Positions 11,421 to 23,082 of a DNA stretch of 54,886 bases are shown in pieces (position 1 is the stretch's first letter; each line of letters starts with the position of its first letter). This DNA comes from SAR86 cluster bacterium (GTDB lineage Bacteria; Pseudomonadota; Gammaproteobacteria; Pseudomonadales; Pseudohongiellaceae), in contig NVWI01000002.1 in NCBI GenBank assembly GCA_002746215.1, forward strand, positions 130,254 to 185,139. The letters run 5' to 3'. Below the pieces are notes generated by a model. The model was not told the DNA's origin and did not search any database. It was given only the letters and a program-made list of their open reading frames with translations. The translations under genes and the position numbers were made by a program.

Positions 11421-12386
11421 ATGTCCAATAGCATTCAGCAAATAGTCTCAGATGACTTTGACGCTCTTAACCAGAATGTCGTTAAGCAGTTACATTCTGA
11501 AGTTCCGCTTATTGAAAATATTGGCCAATATTTGATTGATGCTGGCGGTAAACGTATTCGACCTTTATTAGTTTTGCTTTGCTCACGCGCGCTCAACTAT
11601 CAAGGCAACCAGCATATCAATCTGGCAACTGTCATAGAGTTTTTACATACAGCAACCTTACTGCATGATGATGTTGTCGATATGTCGGAAATGCGTCGAG
11701 GCCAGCCAACCGCAAATGTGCAATGGGGAAACCCATCTAGTGTTTTAGTCGGTGACTTTATCTATTCACGCGCTTTTCAATTGCTTGTTAACATTGCGGA
11801 TATGCAGATTATGGAAGTAATGGCGACAACAACCAACAAAATTTCCGAAGGCGAAGTCCTGCAACTGGTTAATCAACATAATGTCTCTGCTACAGAGCTT
11901 GACTACATGAAGGTCATTCATAATAAGACTGCGATTCTATTTGCCGCAGCTTGCAGTGCTGCAGCGATTCTTGCCAATGCAGACGCAACAGTGCAAGAAA
12001 AACTACATACCTTTGGCCTCGAAGTTGGCATGGCTTTCCAGTTAATTGACGATGTATTGGACTATGACGGTGACAGCAAAAAGCTTGGCAAAAATATAGG
12101 TGATGATCTGGCTGAAGGAAAGCCCACTTTGCCCCTTATTTATGTCATGAAAAATGGCAATGCAGAACAAAAACGGCTCATTAGTTCAGCCATTAAAGAA
12201 GGCGGCCTGGAACACCTGGATGAAATAATAAACATAGTGAGGGAATCTGGAGCCTTAGAATATACGCAGAAAAAAGCTGAAGAAAGAATTGCTATCGCTA
12301 AGGATTGTTTAACTGTTGTGCCTGCATCGCCTTATAAAGAAGGCCTGGAATTAATAGCCCAATCGGCTGTCAAACGATCAAAATAA
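11421..12386 (+). CDS. ispB: Octaprenyl/polyprenyl diphosphate synthase IspB
   Basis: A trans-prenyltransferase that builds the side chain of ubiquinone. Both Asp-rich motifs are present: LLHDDVVDMSEMRRGQPT (first) and FQLIDDVLDYDGD (second), with GGKRIRPLL near residue 43 and the GKPTLPLIY segment. At 321 residues it is of normal length. It is divergent from rplU, the standard arrangement, and converges on a MOSC gene with a 9-bp 3' overlap. Chain length (C40 or C45) cannot be read by eye. Confidence 0.95.
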   Translation: MSNSIQQIVSDDFDALNQNVVKQLHSEVPLIENIGQYLIDAGGKRIRPLLVLLCSRALNYQGNQHINLATVIEFLHTATLLHDDVVDMSEMRRGQPTANVQWGNPSSVLVGDFIYSRAFQLLVNIADMQIMEVMATTTNKISEGEVLQLVNQHNVSATELDYMKVIHNKTAILFAAACSAAAILANADATVQEKLHTFGLEVGMAFQLIDDVLDYDGDSKKLGKNIGDDLAEGKPTLPLIYVMKNGNAEQKRLISSAIKEGGLEHLDEIINIVRESGALEYTQKKAEERIAIAKDCLTVVPASPYKEGLELIAQSAVKRSK

Positions 12387-12830
12387 TTCTTTGCCTAATT
12401 CAACATTATCGCCTGTAGTGATAGTGCCCGCTTGCAAAATTTTACAACAAACACCTCCGCGCCAACTCGGCATTAAGGCTTCTTTCAGGCCCTGGTGAGC
12501 TTTATCCATTTTCCAGCAAGGGTCAGTTTCACGCGTTATTTCCAGAATAACGTCACCAATTTGGATAGTTCTGCCAACATCTGTCGGCAGGAATTCAAAT
12601 CCTTTGATCAGTAGATTAGCTCTTCTTGCTGTCCAGGGTAAATCGACATCAAGGTCATGACAGGCTTTAACCCATGACTCTTTACTAAGGATGGTAATTT
12701 GTCTCGGCCCAGGCTTGCCTTTGGAATCGCCGTGCAAACCCTCGTTCAAAGACACCTCAGCACTGAAGGTTTCCTGCATAGGGGAACCTGCATCAGACCT
12801 GCGAGCAATACTTACTAGTTTTATTACCAA
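12378..12830 (-). CDS. MOSC-domain protein
   Basis: A 150-residue stand-alone MOSC (molybdenum cofactor sulfurase C-terminal) domain. The N-terminus has ARRSDAGSPMQE, the middle GDSKGKPGPRQITIL, and the C-terminus CWKMDKAHQGL followed by WRGGVCCKIL. The Cys in that last block is the family's candidate sulfur or cofactor ligand. The start is a TTG at 12830; no better codon is in frame. Such proteins are thought to transfer sulfur to metal centres or handle pterin cofactors; the specific partner is unknown. It converges on ispB, overlapping by 9 bp. Confidence 0.8.
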   Translation of the reverse strand: MVIKLVSIARRSDAGSPMQETFSAEVSLNEGLHGDSKGKPGPRQITILSKESWVKACHDLDVDLPWTARRANLLIKGFEFLPTDVGRTIQIGDVILEITRETDPCWKMDKAHQGLKEALMPSWRGGVCCKILQAGTITTGDNVELGKELF

Positions 12831-12939
12831 GAGTAAACGCCTCTGCTCTCAAAGTAAGAGGCTGGCAAACGCCCCGCAAACTTGCATTATAAGCCTAAAC
12901 ACGCCATTCTGGCGCACTTAATAAGCTTGGAGTAAATCA

Positions 12940-13896
12940 GTGAAGAAAGTACTTATCGCCCTACCCCTTGTCGTGATTGTAGCTCTGCTTGGGCTATATT
13001 TTTATGCTAATCAAGAAACTGAAAGTCAAATTGATCTTTATATAGAACGCGCAATAGCCAGTGGCACCTATAAAGATATTCAATATGAATCAGCTGATTT
13101 TGCTGTGGATGCATCAATTCTGATTAAGGGCATAAGTGTTACTGACGCTATGGACTTTCAGTACACAATTGATGAACTTAAAATAAGCGAAATGGACTTT
13201 TTTAATGAATTCCCGCATTCAATCAATCTCTCTGCGCATGGTTTCAGTTTGCCAATGGGGCTACCCGATCTCGATACCTCAATGATTAGCCCTGATATGC
13301 AAAGCTTCCTTGCTGCAATAGATGGCTCTGAGTCCGTTCCTGCCACCTTAGACTATAGCCACCAATATGAGCCTGATAACAACAATCTTTTCAGCAGTGT
13401 TATGAGCTTTGGCCTACCCGAAGCATTTAAGTTTTCTATAAATACCACTACACGCAATATTTCCTACGAAACACTTAACCAAATTTCTGACCCTATGTCT
13501 GACCCAATAGCAGCACAAGATGAAATGATGGCAGCCCTAATGAATGCTGAAATTCCTGAATTAAGTTTACGCTTGTCCGATTTTGGTTTAATGGAGACTT
13601 TATTGGAAAACCAGGCTAATCAACAAGGCAAAAGTGTTGATGTATTACGCCAGGAATTGATGTCTATGACGCAGTCATTATTTTTATTTGCACCGGCTGA
13701 TCTACAAGCTCTGGCAATTGATTTAAGTGCTGAACTGACGAGCTTTATGGAAGGCAATAAAACCTTCAACTTTGCCCTTCATCCTGATTTCTCAGGTAAT
13801 ATCCAACAATTACAAGCACCCATTATGGGGGCTTTTTTCACAGGTGACTATGGGCAAATTGTTGACTTGCTCAATATTGAATTTAACACTGAATAG
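12940..13896 (+). CDS. Membrane-anchored periplasmic protein of unknown function
   Basis: A 318-residue protein starting at GTG 12940 with GGAG 7 bp upstream. Residues 1-24 (KKVLIALPLVVIVALLGLYF) form an uncleaved signal anchor; the rest is soluble, rich in Met, Asp, Leu and Ser, with an early FAVDASILIKGISV stretch reminiscent of the beta-rich repeats of YdgA/AsmA-like envelope proteins. I do not recognise a catalytic motif. It stands alone between the MOSC gene and a convergent small lipoprotein. An envelope structural or lipid-related role is only a guess. Confidence 0.7.
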   Translation: MKKVLIALPLVVIVALLGLYFYANQETESQIDLYIERAIASGTYKDIQYESADFAVDASILIKGISVTDAMDFQYTIDELKISEMDFFNEFPHSINLSAHGFSLPMGLPDLDTSMISPDMQSFLAAIDGSESVPATLDYSHQYEPDNNNLFSSVMSFGLPEAFKFSINTTTRNISYETLNQISDPMSDPIAAQDEMMAALMNAEIPELSLRLSDFGLMETLLENQANQQGKSVDVLRQELMSMTQSLFLFAPADLQALAIDLSAELTSFMEGNKTFNFALHPDFSGNIQQLQAPIMGAFFTGDYGQIVDLLNIEFNTE

Positions 13897-13929
13897 CGCT
13901 AAAACAATGCACTGGTAAAGCACAACAGT

Positions 13930-14460
13930 TTAGCAAAACTCAAACTTTTCCTCTGCGTAATAACGCGAGAATTCTATTTCTTCCTTGCTTAAAGAGCCTG
14001 CAAGAACGGCATTCACATCTATTTCAAAGCGCTGCATATAATCTTCCAAATCGCCAAGAGATACAGCTTCTATCAAAGCATCACGCCAAGCACTAGCACT
14101 ACGGGTATCAATCAATCGCAGGCCATTATCCCGAGCCCACTCAGCACCGATACGCTGACCAAGTTCTGCCAGTAACTCGGCATATTCCTGTTGCTTATTT
14201 GCTGGCATTTCGATTAACAAATCTTCTGTTAGTTGTAACCATCCAATTGATATAGCACTACCTGAATAAAACACTCTCACCCAAGCTAGGTAGCTCTCCT
14301 GATCCTGATAAAGCTGGTTGTCGATGTCATATTGGTAATAATCGGCAAAATAACCTTGCGGGGGAAGTTGCTCAGACCAACCTCCAGATGACTGAAGGAA
14401 TGAACAGCTTGAAATCATAAAAGCGGAAACAAGAAGAATGAATTTTTTTTTAAGCAGCAT
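13930..14460 (-). CDS. Small predicted lipoprotein next to mreD
   Basis: 176 residues with a lipoprotein signal: basic KKK, hydrophobic core ILLVSAFM and lipobox ISSC at residues 16-19. The mature part is acidic, helical and rich in Trp, Tyr and Glu (LAWVRVFYSGSAISIGWLQL, EFSRYYAEEKFEFC), with no motif I can name. It follows mreD on the same strand after 73 bp. Being next to the mreBCD cell-shape operon hints at an envelope role but proves nothing. Confidence 0.7.
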   Translation of the reverse strand: MLLKKKFILLVSAFMISSCSFLQSSGGWSEQLPPQGYFADYYQYDIDNQLYQDQESYLAWVRVFYSGSAISIGWLQLTEDLLIEMPANKQQEYAELLAELGQRIGAEWARDNGLRLIDTRSASAWRDALIEAVSLGDLEDYMQRFEIDVNAVLAGSLSKEEIEFSRYYAEEKFEFC

Positions 14461-14533
14461 AGGACCAAACTAAATAAAGTAAACACACCGAACACTTAGA
14501 AACTATTTTATATTTTACTTTGTTTCTAACCGA

Positions 14534-15037
14534 CTATACCACTCGAAAAGAACGACGCAGATAACGCAAGAGGTAAAATACCAAAGGCCAGACTATTGCA
14601 CTGGTCACGGCAGAAACCAGGAACATTAGATTTGGCGAAGTGTTTTGACTACTCACCGTTAACACCCAAAATGAAACCAGCTGATGCAGACCAATAAGCA
14701 TAAAAACTGTGCTGGCTTGTTGCAGCATAGTAAACATGCGTAAACGTTGATATAAACTCAATGCCAAATACGCGACTAAAGCTAGCACTAAACCATTAAG
14801 ACCAAGTAGCGAGCCCTCTAAAACATCTACAAAAAAACCTAAAATCCAAGCACTGACTAAACCAAATCTGTGTGGTAACGCTATAGCCCAATAAATTACA
14901 GCTAATGCCATCCATTCTGGCCGATAATATTCCAACCAGTCTGGCAGGGGCATCACCAGCATCAACGAGGCAACCAGAAAGCTCGCGAGAACAACCCAAA
15001 TGCCATGTGAAACTCTTAAAGTTGCTGATCCCGCCAT
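14534..15037 (-). CDS. mreD: Rod shape-determining protein MreD
   Basis: A small polytopic membrane protein of the elongasome. About five hydrophobic segments, PDWLEYYRPEWMALAVIYW near the N-terminus and GFFVDVLEGSLLGLNGL in the middle are typical of MreD. The mreC stop and mreD start are fused (TAGTGATG): either GTG 15040 or ATG 15037 could be used. Last gene of mreB-mreC-mreD; it links MreC with the peptidoglycan synthesis machinery. Confidence 0.93.
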   Translation of the reverse strand: MAGSATLRVSHGIWVVLASFLVASLMLVMPLPDWLEYYRPEWMALAVIYWAIALPHRFGLVSAWILGFFVDVLEGSLLGLNGLVLALVAYLALSLYQRLRMFTMLQQASTVFMLIGLHQLVSFWVLTVSSQNTSPNLMFLVSAVTSAIVWPLVFYLLRYLRRSFRVV

Positions 15038-15039
15038 CA

Positions 15040-15864
15040 CTAAAATACCAAGAGTAAATTTCTGCTGCGATCAAGCTGGGCAGTTGGTGCAACCGTTACT
15101 CGCGCAAACGGCTGACCAGGATCTCTTATGATATTAGTTATCACGCCCACTTTGTATCCAGCAGGGAATCGTTGCCCTAGCCCTGAAGTGACCAACATAT
15201 CTCCCACTTCTATATCCGCATTCCCGGTCATATTATTCATCACCATCTCGTGCAGACTACCCTGTGTTCCGGAAACTACCGCTCTAATACCATTTCTATT
15301 AATCTGAACCGGCGTGGAATGCTGTGGATCCGTAATGAGTTGTACCCAGCTGTAATAAGGCTCAATTGAAACAACTTGGCCAAACAGGCCATCAGCATCA
15401 AGCACTGGCTGACCATCATAAACCCCATGGATACTGCCTTTGTTAATTAATATCTGCTTTCTAAAGGGGTCAGGTGACTCACTTACTAGCTGCACTCTTA
15501 CAACAATATCATCAACTATCGCTGAGGCATTCAGTAATTCATTTAAACGTTGATTTTCAGCAGCCAAATGGTCAATTTTCTGTAATTGGTATTGCTGCAT
15601 TAAAAGTTCTTCTTCTAACTGCCGATTCTCTTCCAGTAATTCGTCACGACTTTTAAAAAAATCGGCAATTTGCTGACTCATAGCGTGGGGAAGCTCAGAG
15701 AGATAATGGATAGGAGTAACAGAGTATGAAGCGTAAAAACGGACTTGCGACAAATAACCAAAGCGGTTATCAGCAAACATCAACACAAGAGAAACCAGCA
15801 CTAAAGCCAGTAAGCGATACCCCTGAGCTGAACTTTGAATAAATAGAGACTTGCTAATAGTCAC
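15040..15864 (-). CDS. mreC: Rod shape-determining protein MreC
   Basis: 274 residues, an N-terminal transmembrane helix (LLALVLVSLVLMFADN), a coiled coil (about 70-110, with ENRQLEEELLMQQYQL), and the periplasmic double beta-barrel with DGLFGQVVSI and LVTSGLGQRFPAGYKVGVI. MreC scaffolds the elongation complex and signals to PBP2. It sits 42 bp downstream of mreB and is coupled to mreD. Confidence 0.96.
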   Translation of the reverse strand: MTISKSLFIQSSAQGYRLLALVLVSLVLMFADNRFGYLSQVRFYASYSVTPIHYLSELPHAMSQQIADFFKSRDELLEENRQLEEELLMQQYQLQKIDHLAAENQRLNELLNASAIVDDIVVRVQLVSESPDPFRKQILINKGSIHGVYDGQPVLDADGLFGQVVSIEPYYSWVQLITDPQHSTPVQINRNGIRAVVSGTQGSLHEMVMNNMTGNADIEVGDMLVTSGLGQRFPAGYKVGVITNIIRDPGQPFARVTVAPTAQLDRSRNLLLVF

Positions 15865-15906
15865 CTACCAGTTCAGAAACTGAACAATTATTTCATTTAA
15901 TTATTA

Positions 15907-17268
<1,362 letters not shown>

Positions 17269-17556
17269 ATGTCTATTTCAGCCGATGATATTGCATACAT
17301 TGCACATCTTGCGCGCCTGCAACTGAGCGAAGCTGAAAAGCAAGAAGCTGCACTTAACTTTAAAAACATCCTCGCTTTAATAGACCAAATGCAAAGCGCG
17401 GATACCGATCAGCTTGAACCGCTTTCTCATGCCATAGAAGCCTCTCAACCACTGCGTGAAGATATTGTTACTGAAAAAAATCAGCGTGACGACTTGCAAA
17501 AAATTGCACCAAAATGTGAACAGGGTTTGTATCTGGTGCCAAAGGTTATCGACTAA
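17269..17556 (+). CDS. gatC: Asp-tRNA(Asn)/Glu-tRNA(Gln) amidotransferase subunit C
   Basis: A 95-residue chaperone-like subunit that holds GatA and GatB together. Its signature ISADDIAYIAHLARLQLSE at the N-terminus and PLSHAIEASQPLREDIV in the second half are typical. CGGAGAAG precedes the ATG. First gene of gatC-gatA-gatB. The complex converts misacylated Glu-tRNA(Gln) or Asp-tRNA(Asn) to the amide form, so the organism may lack a direct GlnRS or AsnRS. Confidence 0.96.
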   Translation: MSISADDIAYIAHLARLQLSEAEKQEAALNFKNILALIDQMQSADTDQLEPLSHAIEASQPLREDIVTEKNQRDDLQKIAPKCEQGLYLVPKVID

Positions 17557-17593
17557 ATTTTATTGAATTACAGCACCAGGAAGAAATACAAAG

Positions 17594-19042
17594 ATGTTTA
17601 AATCAGGTATTGCTGAACTATCACGTTCATTAGCCGCCGGTGAGTTTTCCAGTGAGGAAATCACCTCGGCTTATTTGGCGCGCATTAAAGAAAAAGATAA
17701 AGCGCTTAATTCCTATATTACCTTGTGTGAAGAACAAGCCTTAGCTCAAGCCAAAGCGGCTGATGCTACTCGGGCAAAAGGCGAAGCTTCCTTGTTAACA
17801 GGCATACCCTTAGCGCATAAAGATATTTTTTGTACTGCTGGCATTAAAACCTCTTGCGGCTCACGCATGCTGGATAATTTTATTGCGCCTTATAATGCAA
17901 CAGTTGTCGAAAATTTCAACCAGGCCGGTGTTGTTACTCTAGGCAAAACCAACATGGACGAATTCGCTATGGGTTCATCCAACGAAACCAGTTATTACGG
18001 CCCTGTACATAACCCCTGGGACAAAGATTTGGTACCAGGTGGCTCCTCAGGTGGCTCGGCATCAGCGGTTGCTGCCCATCTATGCCCCGCGGCAACAGCC
18101 ACTGATACTGGCGGCTCTATTCGTCAACCCGCAGCATTTTGTGGACTTACTGGTTTAAAACCGACTTATGGCAGAGTTTCCCGCTGGGGCATGATTGCTT
18201 TTGCATCCAGCCTTGATCAGGCTGGCACACTGACGAGATCTGCTGAAGACGCGGCATTAATGCTCAACGTAATGGCAGGGCATGACCCAAAAGATTCAAC
18301 GTCCATTGATATTGCAACAGAAAATTATACTGCCAATTTAAACAGGCCTTTGGATGGTTTGAAAATTGGCATTCCTGTGCAACATTTTGCTGAAGGACTT
18401 AATGCTGATGTCGAACAAAAAATTCGTAATGCCCTGAGTGAATTTGAAAAACTGGGCGCCACTTTAAAAGACATAAGTTTGCCAAACAGCCACCAATCTG
18501 TTTCAGCCTATTATGTGATTGCTCCAGCCGAGGCCTCTGCTAACCTGTCGCGTTATGATGGCGTTCGTTATGGTTACCGCTGTGATGATCCTCAAGACCT
18601 TGAAGACTTATACAAACGCACACGTAGTGAAGGTTTTGGCACTGAAGTAAAACGTCGCATCATGATTGGCACCTATGCATTGTCTGCGGGTTATTACGAT
18701 GCTTATTACATCAAAGCCCAAAAAATTCGCCGCCTGATTAAAAATGATTTTGATAATGCTTTTGCTGAAGTAGATGTCATCATGGGGCCAACTTCTCCAC
18801 ACACTGCATTTAAAATTGGCTCACAAACCAACGATCCAGTTACGATGTACTTGGAAGATATTTATACAATTGCTGTCAACCTGGCTGGTTTACCAGGCAT
18901 TTCAGTGCCTGCTGGTTTGGTGAAAAATTTACCTGTCGGGCTGCAGATTATTGGCAAAAATTTTACCGAATCCCATTTACTGAACATTGCTCATCAGTTC
19001 CAGCAAGCCACTGATTGGCATACGCAAACTCCGGAGATATAA
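17594..19042 (+). CDS. gatA: Asp-tRNA(Asn)/Glu-tRNA(Gln) amidotransferase subunit A
   Basis: The amidase subunit, 482 residues, releasing ammonia from glutamine. The amidase-signature Ser-Ser-Lys triad is visible: Lys in [13 protein letters not shown], the Gly/Ser-rich block [13 protein letters not shown], and [20 protein letters not shown]. It follows gatC after 37 bp and ends 2 bp before gatB. Confidence 0.98.
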   Translation: MFKSGIAELSRSLAAGEFSSEEITSAYLARIKEKDKALNSYITLCEEQALAQAKAADATRAKGEASLLTGIPLAHKDIFCTAGIKTSCGSRMLDNFIAPYNATVVENFNQAGVVTLGKTNMDEFAMGSSNETSYYGPVHNPWDKDLVPGGSSGGSASAVAAHLCPAATATDTGGSIRQPAAFCGLTGLKPTYGRVSRWGMIAFASSLDQAGTLTRSAEDAALMLNVMAGHDPKDSTSIDIATENYTANLNRPLDGLKIGIPVQHFAEGLNADVEQKIRNALSEFEKLGATLKDISLPNSHQSVSAYYVIAPAEASANLSRYDGVRYGYRCDDPQDLEDLYKRTRSEGFGTEVKRRIMIGTYALSAGYYDAYYIKAQKIRRLIKNDFDNAFAEVDVIMGPTSPHTAFKIGSQTNDPVTMYLEDIYTIAVNLAGLPGISVPAGLVKNLPVGLQIIGKNFTESHLLNIAHQFQQATDWHTQTPEI

Positions 19043-19044
19043 AC

Positions 19045-20475
19045 ATGGAATGGGAAACAGTCATCGGCCTTGAAGTCCATGTGCAACTGGCAACAAAATC
19101 CAAACTTTTTTCTGGCTCAAGCATCGAATTCGGCGCAGAACCTAATACTCAAGCCAATGTTTTTGACCTGGCCTTACCTGGTACCCTGCCTGTGTTGAAT
19201 AAAAAAGCCTTGGAAATGGCCGTTAAATTCGGCGTGGCGATTGATGCTGAAATTGGGTTGAAATCAGTATTTGATCGTAAAAATTATTTTTACCCTGACC
19301 TGCCAAAAGGCTATCAGACCAGCCAGCTTGATTTCCCAATTGTTGGTAAAGGCTCACTTGATGTGACCTTAGAAGATGGCAGCATTAAAACCATCGGTAT
19401 TACCCGCGCACATATGGAAGAAGATGCTGGTAAATCCTTACATGAGGATTTTCATGGTGAAACAGGCATTGATCTGAATCGTGCCGGAACTCCCTTATTG
19501 GAAATCGTCTCTGAACCAGAAATACGTAGTGCAACTGAAGCCGTTGCTTTTTTGAAGAAGCTACACAGTTTAATTCTATATCTGGGTATTTCCGATGGCG
19601 ATATGTCAAAAGGCAATATGCGTTGTGACGCAAATGTTTCCGTGCGCTTAAAAGGTGAAGAGCTTGGCACCCGCGCTGAAGTAAAAAATATCAACTCATT
19701 CAAGTTTGTTGAAAAGGCTATCAATATAGAAGTAGCAAGACAGATAGAGCTTTTAGAAGATGGTGGTCGTGTGGTTCAGGAAACCCGACTCTATGATTCA
19801 GAAAAAAATGAAACACGTTCAATGCGCAGCAAAGAAGTAGCCAATGATTACCGCTACTTTCCTGAACCTGATTTATTACCCGTGCTTATTGATGAAGCTT
19901 ATATTGAAGAAATTCGCGCTACCTTACCCGAATTACCCGACACAAAAAGACAGCGTTTTATGAATGAATATAAACTCAGTGAATATGATGCGCTGGTGCT
20001 GACAAATGATCTAGCAACGGCTAATTATTTTGAAGCTGTTGTGCTTGTGTGTGGTAATGCCAAGTTATCTGCCAATTGGGTCAGTGTAGATTTACAGGCC
20101 TATCTCAATGAAGCAGAAATCCCCATCAGTGAAAGCCCTGTAAGGCCTGAGCTTTTAGGAGGCCTTATTAACAAAATCACTGATAATACTATTTCATCTA
20201 AAATCGCCAAAACGGTATTCGAAGCCATGCTTGCAGGTGAAGGCAACGCGGAAAATATCATCAAAACCAAGGGGTTGAAGCAAGTCACCGATAGCGGCGC
20301 TATTGAAACTATGGTAGCAACCGTAATCGCCAACAACCCTGAACAAGTTGAGCAATACCAATCAGGTAAGGAAAAAGTGTTTGGCTTCTTCGTGGGGCAA
20401 ATCATGAAGGAATCCAAAGGCAAAGCCAATCCGGCCCAGGTCAATCAAATACTGAAAGACAAGCTGTCTAAATAG
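19045..20475 (+). CDS. gatB: Asp-tRNA(Asn)/Glu-tRNA(Gln) amidotransferase subunit B
   Basis: The kinase/tRNA-binding subunit, which activates the misacylated tRNA and transamidates it. The start [20 protein letters not shown] is diagnostic, followed by [17 protein letters not shown] and the C-terminal YqeY-like tail domain. I chose ATG 19045 (SD CCGGAGAT, 2 bp after the gatA stop) rather than an earlier in-frame codon inside gatA. The length of 476 residues is normal. Confidence 0.98.
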   Translation: MEWETVIGLEVHVQLATKSKLFSGSSIEFGAEPNTQANVFDLALPGTLPVLNKKALEMAVKFGVAIDAEIGLKSVFDRKNYFYPDLPKGYQTSQLDFPIVGKGSLDVTLEDGSIKTIGITRAHMEEDAGKSLHEDFHGETGIDLNRAGTPLLEIVSEPEIRSATEAVAFLKKLHSLILYLGISDGDMSKGNMRCDANVSVRLKGEELGTRAEVKNINSFKFVEKAINIEVARQIELLEDGGRVVQETRLYDSEKNETRSMRSKEVANDYRYFPEPDLLPVLIDEAYIEEIRATLPELPDTKRQRFMNEYKLSEYDALVLTNDLATANYFEAVVLVCGNAKLSANWVSVDLQAYLNEAEIPISESPVRPELLGGLINKITDNTISSKIAKTVFEAMLAGEGNAENIIKTKGLKQVTDSGAIETMVATVIANNPEQVEQYQSGKEKVFGFFVGQIMKESKGKANPAQVNQILKDKLSK

Positions 20476-20496
20476 TAAGAAATTAGGAAGTAAGCT

Positions 20497-20814
20497 ATGA
20501 AAACTGAAAAGAAAACCGGTGCCGACAGAACCCAACCTGCCGTACGTGATGAATGGTGGAGTGATGAACGTATTCAAAGTTTTATGGCTTTAGATACATC
20601 TGCTGATGAAGCCCCTGATTTTCATGTTCTAATCAAAGCCTATCGTGGCATGGTACCTGAAGCCTTCAGCCGCTTTATTGCTTTTTTTATTGAAGCTGGT
20701 CGCAACATTAACGAAAAAAATTATCGTGGTGAGACAATTCTAAAAATCACTTCTGAACATAAGAATTCTAAAAAGTATGCGGAAATACTAAAACAAGCAG
20801 GCGCTGAATCCTAA
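20497..20814 (+). CDS. PA4642-family small protein
   Basis: A 105-residue soluble protein. The block [20 protein letters not shown] followed by [16 protein letters not shown] and a C-terminal AEILKQAGA matches the Pseudomonas PA4642 family as I recall it; the ending resembles an ankyrin-like helix pair. Function is unknown. It follows gatB after 21 bp with an SD-like AGGAAG and overlaps the 3' end of the convergent helicase gene by 4 bp. Confidence 0.75.
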   Translation: MKTEKKTGADRTQPAVRDEWWSDERIQSFMALDTSADEAPDFHVLIKAYRGMVPEAFSRFIAFFIEAGRNINEKNYRGETILKITSEHKNSKKYAEILKQAGAES

Positions 20815-22193
20815 CGGCGCTTTTGATATTTACCCTTATTTTTATCGTGAGACTTATCTGATTTAAACTTAGAAGGGCGTGAAAAAGCTGGGGTGTCTAA
20901 TAACAAAGACTCATCGGGATGTTCGCAATTCAGTTTCTTACCGATTTTTTCTTCTATGTCGGGCAATAAAAACGAATCATCCTCACAGGCAAACGAAATA
21001 GAAGTTCCTTCGGCTCCAGCTCTGCCAGTTCGTCCAATGCGATGCACATAATCTTCTGCTTCAAGCGGTAAAGTAAAATTAACAACATGACTAATGTCTT
21101 CAATATGTAGCCCCCTGCCTGCGACATCAGTTGCAACCAGCACTTGAATATTAGCAGAACGAAAATTCTCCAAGGTTCGTACACGTTTTTGCTGCGCGAT
21201 TTCACCAGTTAATAATCCGGTTTCTATACCGTTTCGATGCAGGTTATCAGCAAGTTTACGAGCCTGGTCCCGGCGGTTAGTGAAGACAATGACTCTTTCA
21301 CTACCATCCTGTTGAATCAGGTTATAAAGTAATTTATATTTTTCTTCTACAGTAACCAGATAAACTTTTTGGTCAATAGTATCTGTTGTCACTTTTTCGG
21401 GTTCTATTTCAATGCGAATAGGGTCCATAGCCCAACGCTCAGCGAGCGTTAATATATCGTCAGTAAATGTAGCGCTAAATAGCATAGTTTGGCGGAATTC
21501 TTTTTTCGGACACGCGGCTATAATTTGACGCACTTGGGGTATAAAACCCATGTCCAACATCCTGTCAGCTTCATCAATCACAAGTATTTCAACATAACTT
21601 AAATTAATTTTTTTACTGCCAACAAAATCAATCAAGCGTCCCGGTGTAGCAACAGCAATATCAACAACATTTTTTTCGAGTTCATCGATTTGCTTTTGAT
21701 AATCGATACCCCCGACTAAAGTAACAACCTTTAGATTAGAAAATTTCGTTAACAGCAGGGCATCTTTAGCTATTTGCATAACCAGCTCGCGAGTGGGAGC
21801 TATAATTAAGGCCCGTGGTTCAGCCACGTAACGCTCTTCGCTAATTGGATTTTTTAGTTGATCATTAATGATAGTCGCCAAAAAAGCAGCGGTTTTACCT
21901 GTGCCAGTTTGAGCTTTGCCTGTGACATCATGACCATGCATTGTCACTTTAAGACTTTGTGCCTGAATTGGCGTACAAAACTCAAAACCAAGCTCTGCAA
22001 ATGCTTCTAATAAGGGCGGTGGAAGGTCAAATTCGGTAAAACGAGGCAGCTTTTCTTTGTTTATAGTCTTGCTGGGCTGGGTATCTTCCTTGCTAGTTTC
22101 TTTCTCGCCTTCTTGCTTACGCTCTTCTTTGCTTTCTTGCGCCTGAACTGGCTCTTGATCTTTCTCGACTATATCGCTTTGTTCATCACTCAC
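20811..22193 (-). CDS. rhlB: DEAD-box ATP-dependent RNA helicase, RhlB type
   Basis: 460 residues. After a 50-residue charged N-terminal extension (Glu/Lys/Gln rich) come the Q motif [21 protein letters not shown], motif I AQTGTGKT (94-101), [12 protein letters not shown] in [15 protein letters not shown], and the C-terminal [10 protein letters not shown]. The motif I neighbourhood [19 protein letters not shown] is like RhlB, a partner of RNase E in RNA decay in E. coli and Pseudomonas. Other DEAD-box paralogues cannot be excluded. Confidence 0.88.
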   Translation of the reverse strand: MSDEQSDIVEKDQEPVQAQESKEERKQEGEKETSKEDTQPSKTINKEKLPRFTEFDLPPPLLEAFAELGFEFCTPIQAQSLKVTMHGHDVTGKAQTGTGKTAAFLATIINDQLKNPISEERYVAEPRALIIAPTRELVMQIAKDALLLTKFSNLKVVTLVGGIDYQKQIDELEKNVVDIAVATPGRLIDFVGSKKINLSYVEILVIDEADRMLDMGFIPQVRQIIAACPKKEFRQTMLFSATFTDDILTLAERWAMDPIRIEIEPEKVTTDTIDQKVYLVTVEEKYKLLYNLIQQDGSERVIVFTNRRDQARKLADNLHRNGIETGLLTGEIAQQKRVRTLENFRSANIQVLVATDVAGRGLHIEDISHVVNFTLPLEAEDYVHRIGRTGRAGAEGTSISFACEDDSFLLPDIEEKIGKKLNCEHPDESLLLDTPAFSRPSKFKSDKSHDKNKGKYQKRR

Positions 22194-22324
22194 GAATTTT
22201 TTCCGATTTATTATCTATATTTGAATACATATTTGGGCGGCATCATAGCATAGCTAATAAATTAACGGCATCAGTTAGAAATTAAGCACTATATGACAGT
22301 ACAAACCAACTTTTTCATTTCCAT

Positions 22325-22362
22325 AAAAAAAGGAAGCACTCATTTATGCTTCCTTTTTCTTT
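22325..22362 (-). terminator. Rho-independent terminator downstream of the VOC gene
   Basis: AAAAAAGGAAGCA and TGCTTCCTTTTTC pair with an 8-nt loop (CTCATTTA). It lies downstream of the VOC-family gene on the minus strand and upstream of the rhlB-like gene, and can end the former. Confidence 0.8.
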
Positions 22363-22382
22363 TTACTCCTGTTCACACGAGT

Positions 22383-22477
22383 GTGTCAGAGTAAATTCGC
22401 AAAACGAATTAAGTCTAAACCTTTCTATAGTTGGAATTAATTACACTAAAGGCAAGATGCACGTTTTACTCTGACAC
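22383..22477. repeat. GTGTCAGAGTAAA inverted-repeat element, copy 1
   Basis: GTGTCAGAGTAAA (22383-22395) is repeated in inverted form as TTTACTCTGACAC (22465-22477), bounding 95 bp. The right end is 3 bp from the VOC gene's stop codon. It belongs to the same family as the elements at 39213 and 41655. Confidence 0.75.
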
Positions 22478-22480
22478 CAT

Positions 22481-22873
22481 TTAGTTCAATTCGCCTTCAG
22501 GCAACTGACAAAAAGCACATATCTTGTTGCCAACTGGATCACGTAAGTAAGCACCATAAGCATTACCGGGCGCTTGCGGACGCTTACCTGGAGCACCTTC
22601 ATCCGTGCCACCATTAGCCAGACCAGCAGCATGAAAAGCATCAACTGCTGCTGCGTCTGCCGCGGCAAAACCTATAGTGCCACCATTTGCATAAGATGCT
22701 TCAGCCTCATCCGCTGGCTTTATTACCAATAAAGTTCCGCCGTCACTTGAATACATACAAGCGCGCTCATTAATAGGGCCAGCACTTTTTATACCCAAAG
22801 GAGTAAGCGCGGCATCATAAAATTTTTGCGAAACATCCAAATCATTGGAGCTAATACAGATATGGGTATACAT
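22481..22873 (-). CDS. VOC/glyoxalase-superfamily protein
   Basis: 130 residues with a single vicinal-oxygen-chelate fold: MYTHICISSNDLDVSQKFYDA at the N-terminus, GFAAADAAAVDAFHAAGLANG in the middle, GAYLRDPVGNKICAFCQ near the end. A His at residue 4 and a metal-binding position in the last strand fit a glyoxalase/dioxygenase-like metal site. The substrate cannot be told. It stands alone, followed by repeat copy 1 and a terminator. Confidence 0.85.
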   Translation of the reverse strand: MYTHICISSNDLDVSQKFYDAALTPLGIKSAGPINERACMYSSDGGTLLVIKPADEAEASYANGGTIGFAAADAAAVDAFHAAGLANGGTDEGAPGKRPQAPGNAYGAYLRDPVGNKICAFCQLPEGELN

Positions 22874-23082
22874 GAATATTCTTCCTTAATTTCGAATTAA
22901 TATATTTCATTTTTTGAGCAATAAGAAGTATATAGTAATTGAAGGTACTGACAAGTTAACTCCCCTTAATTGATAATTCTACTTATGAATTCATCAAAAA
23001 AACTCTACAAACACCAGCGTTCTTTTTCACCCTCTTTACCATCGTTTTATTATTATGCTTTCTATAGATAAAGCTCTCCCTC

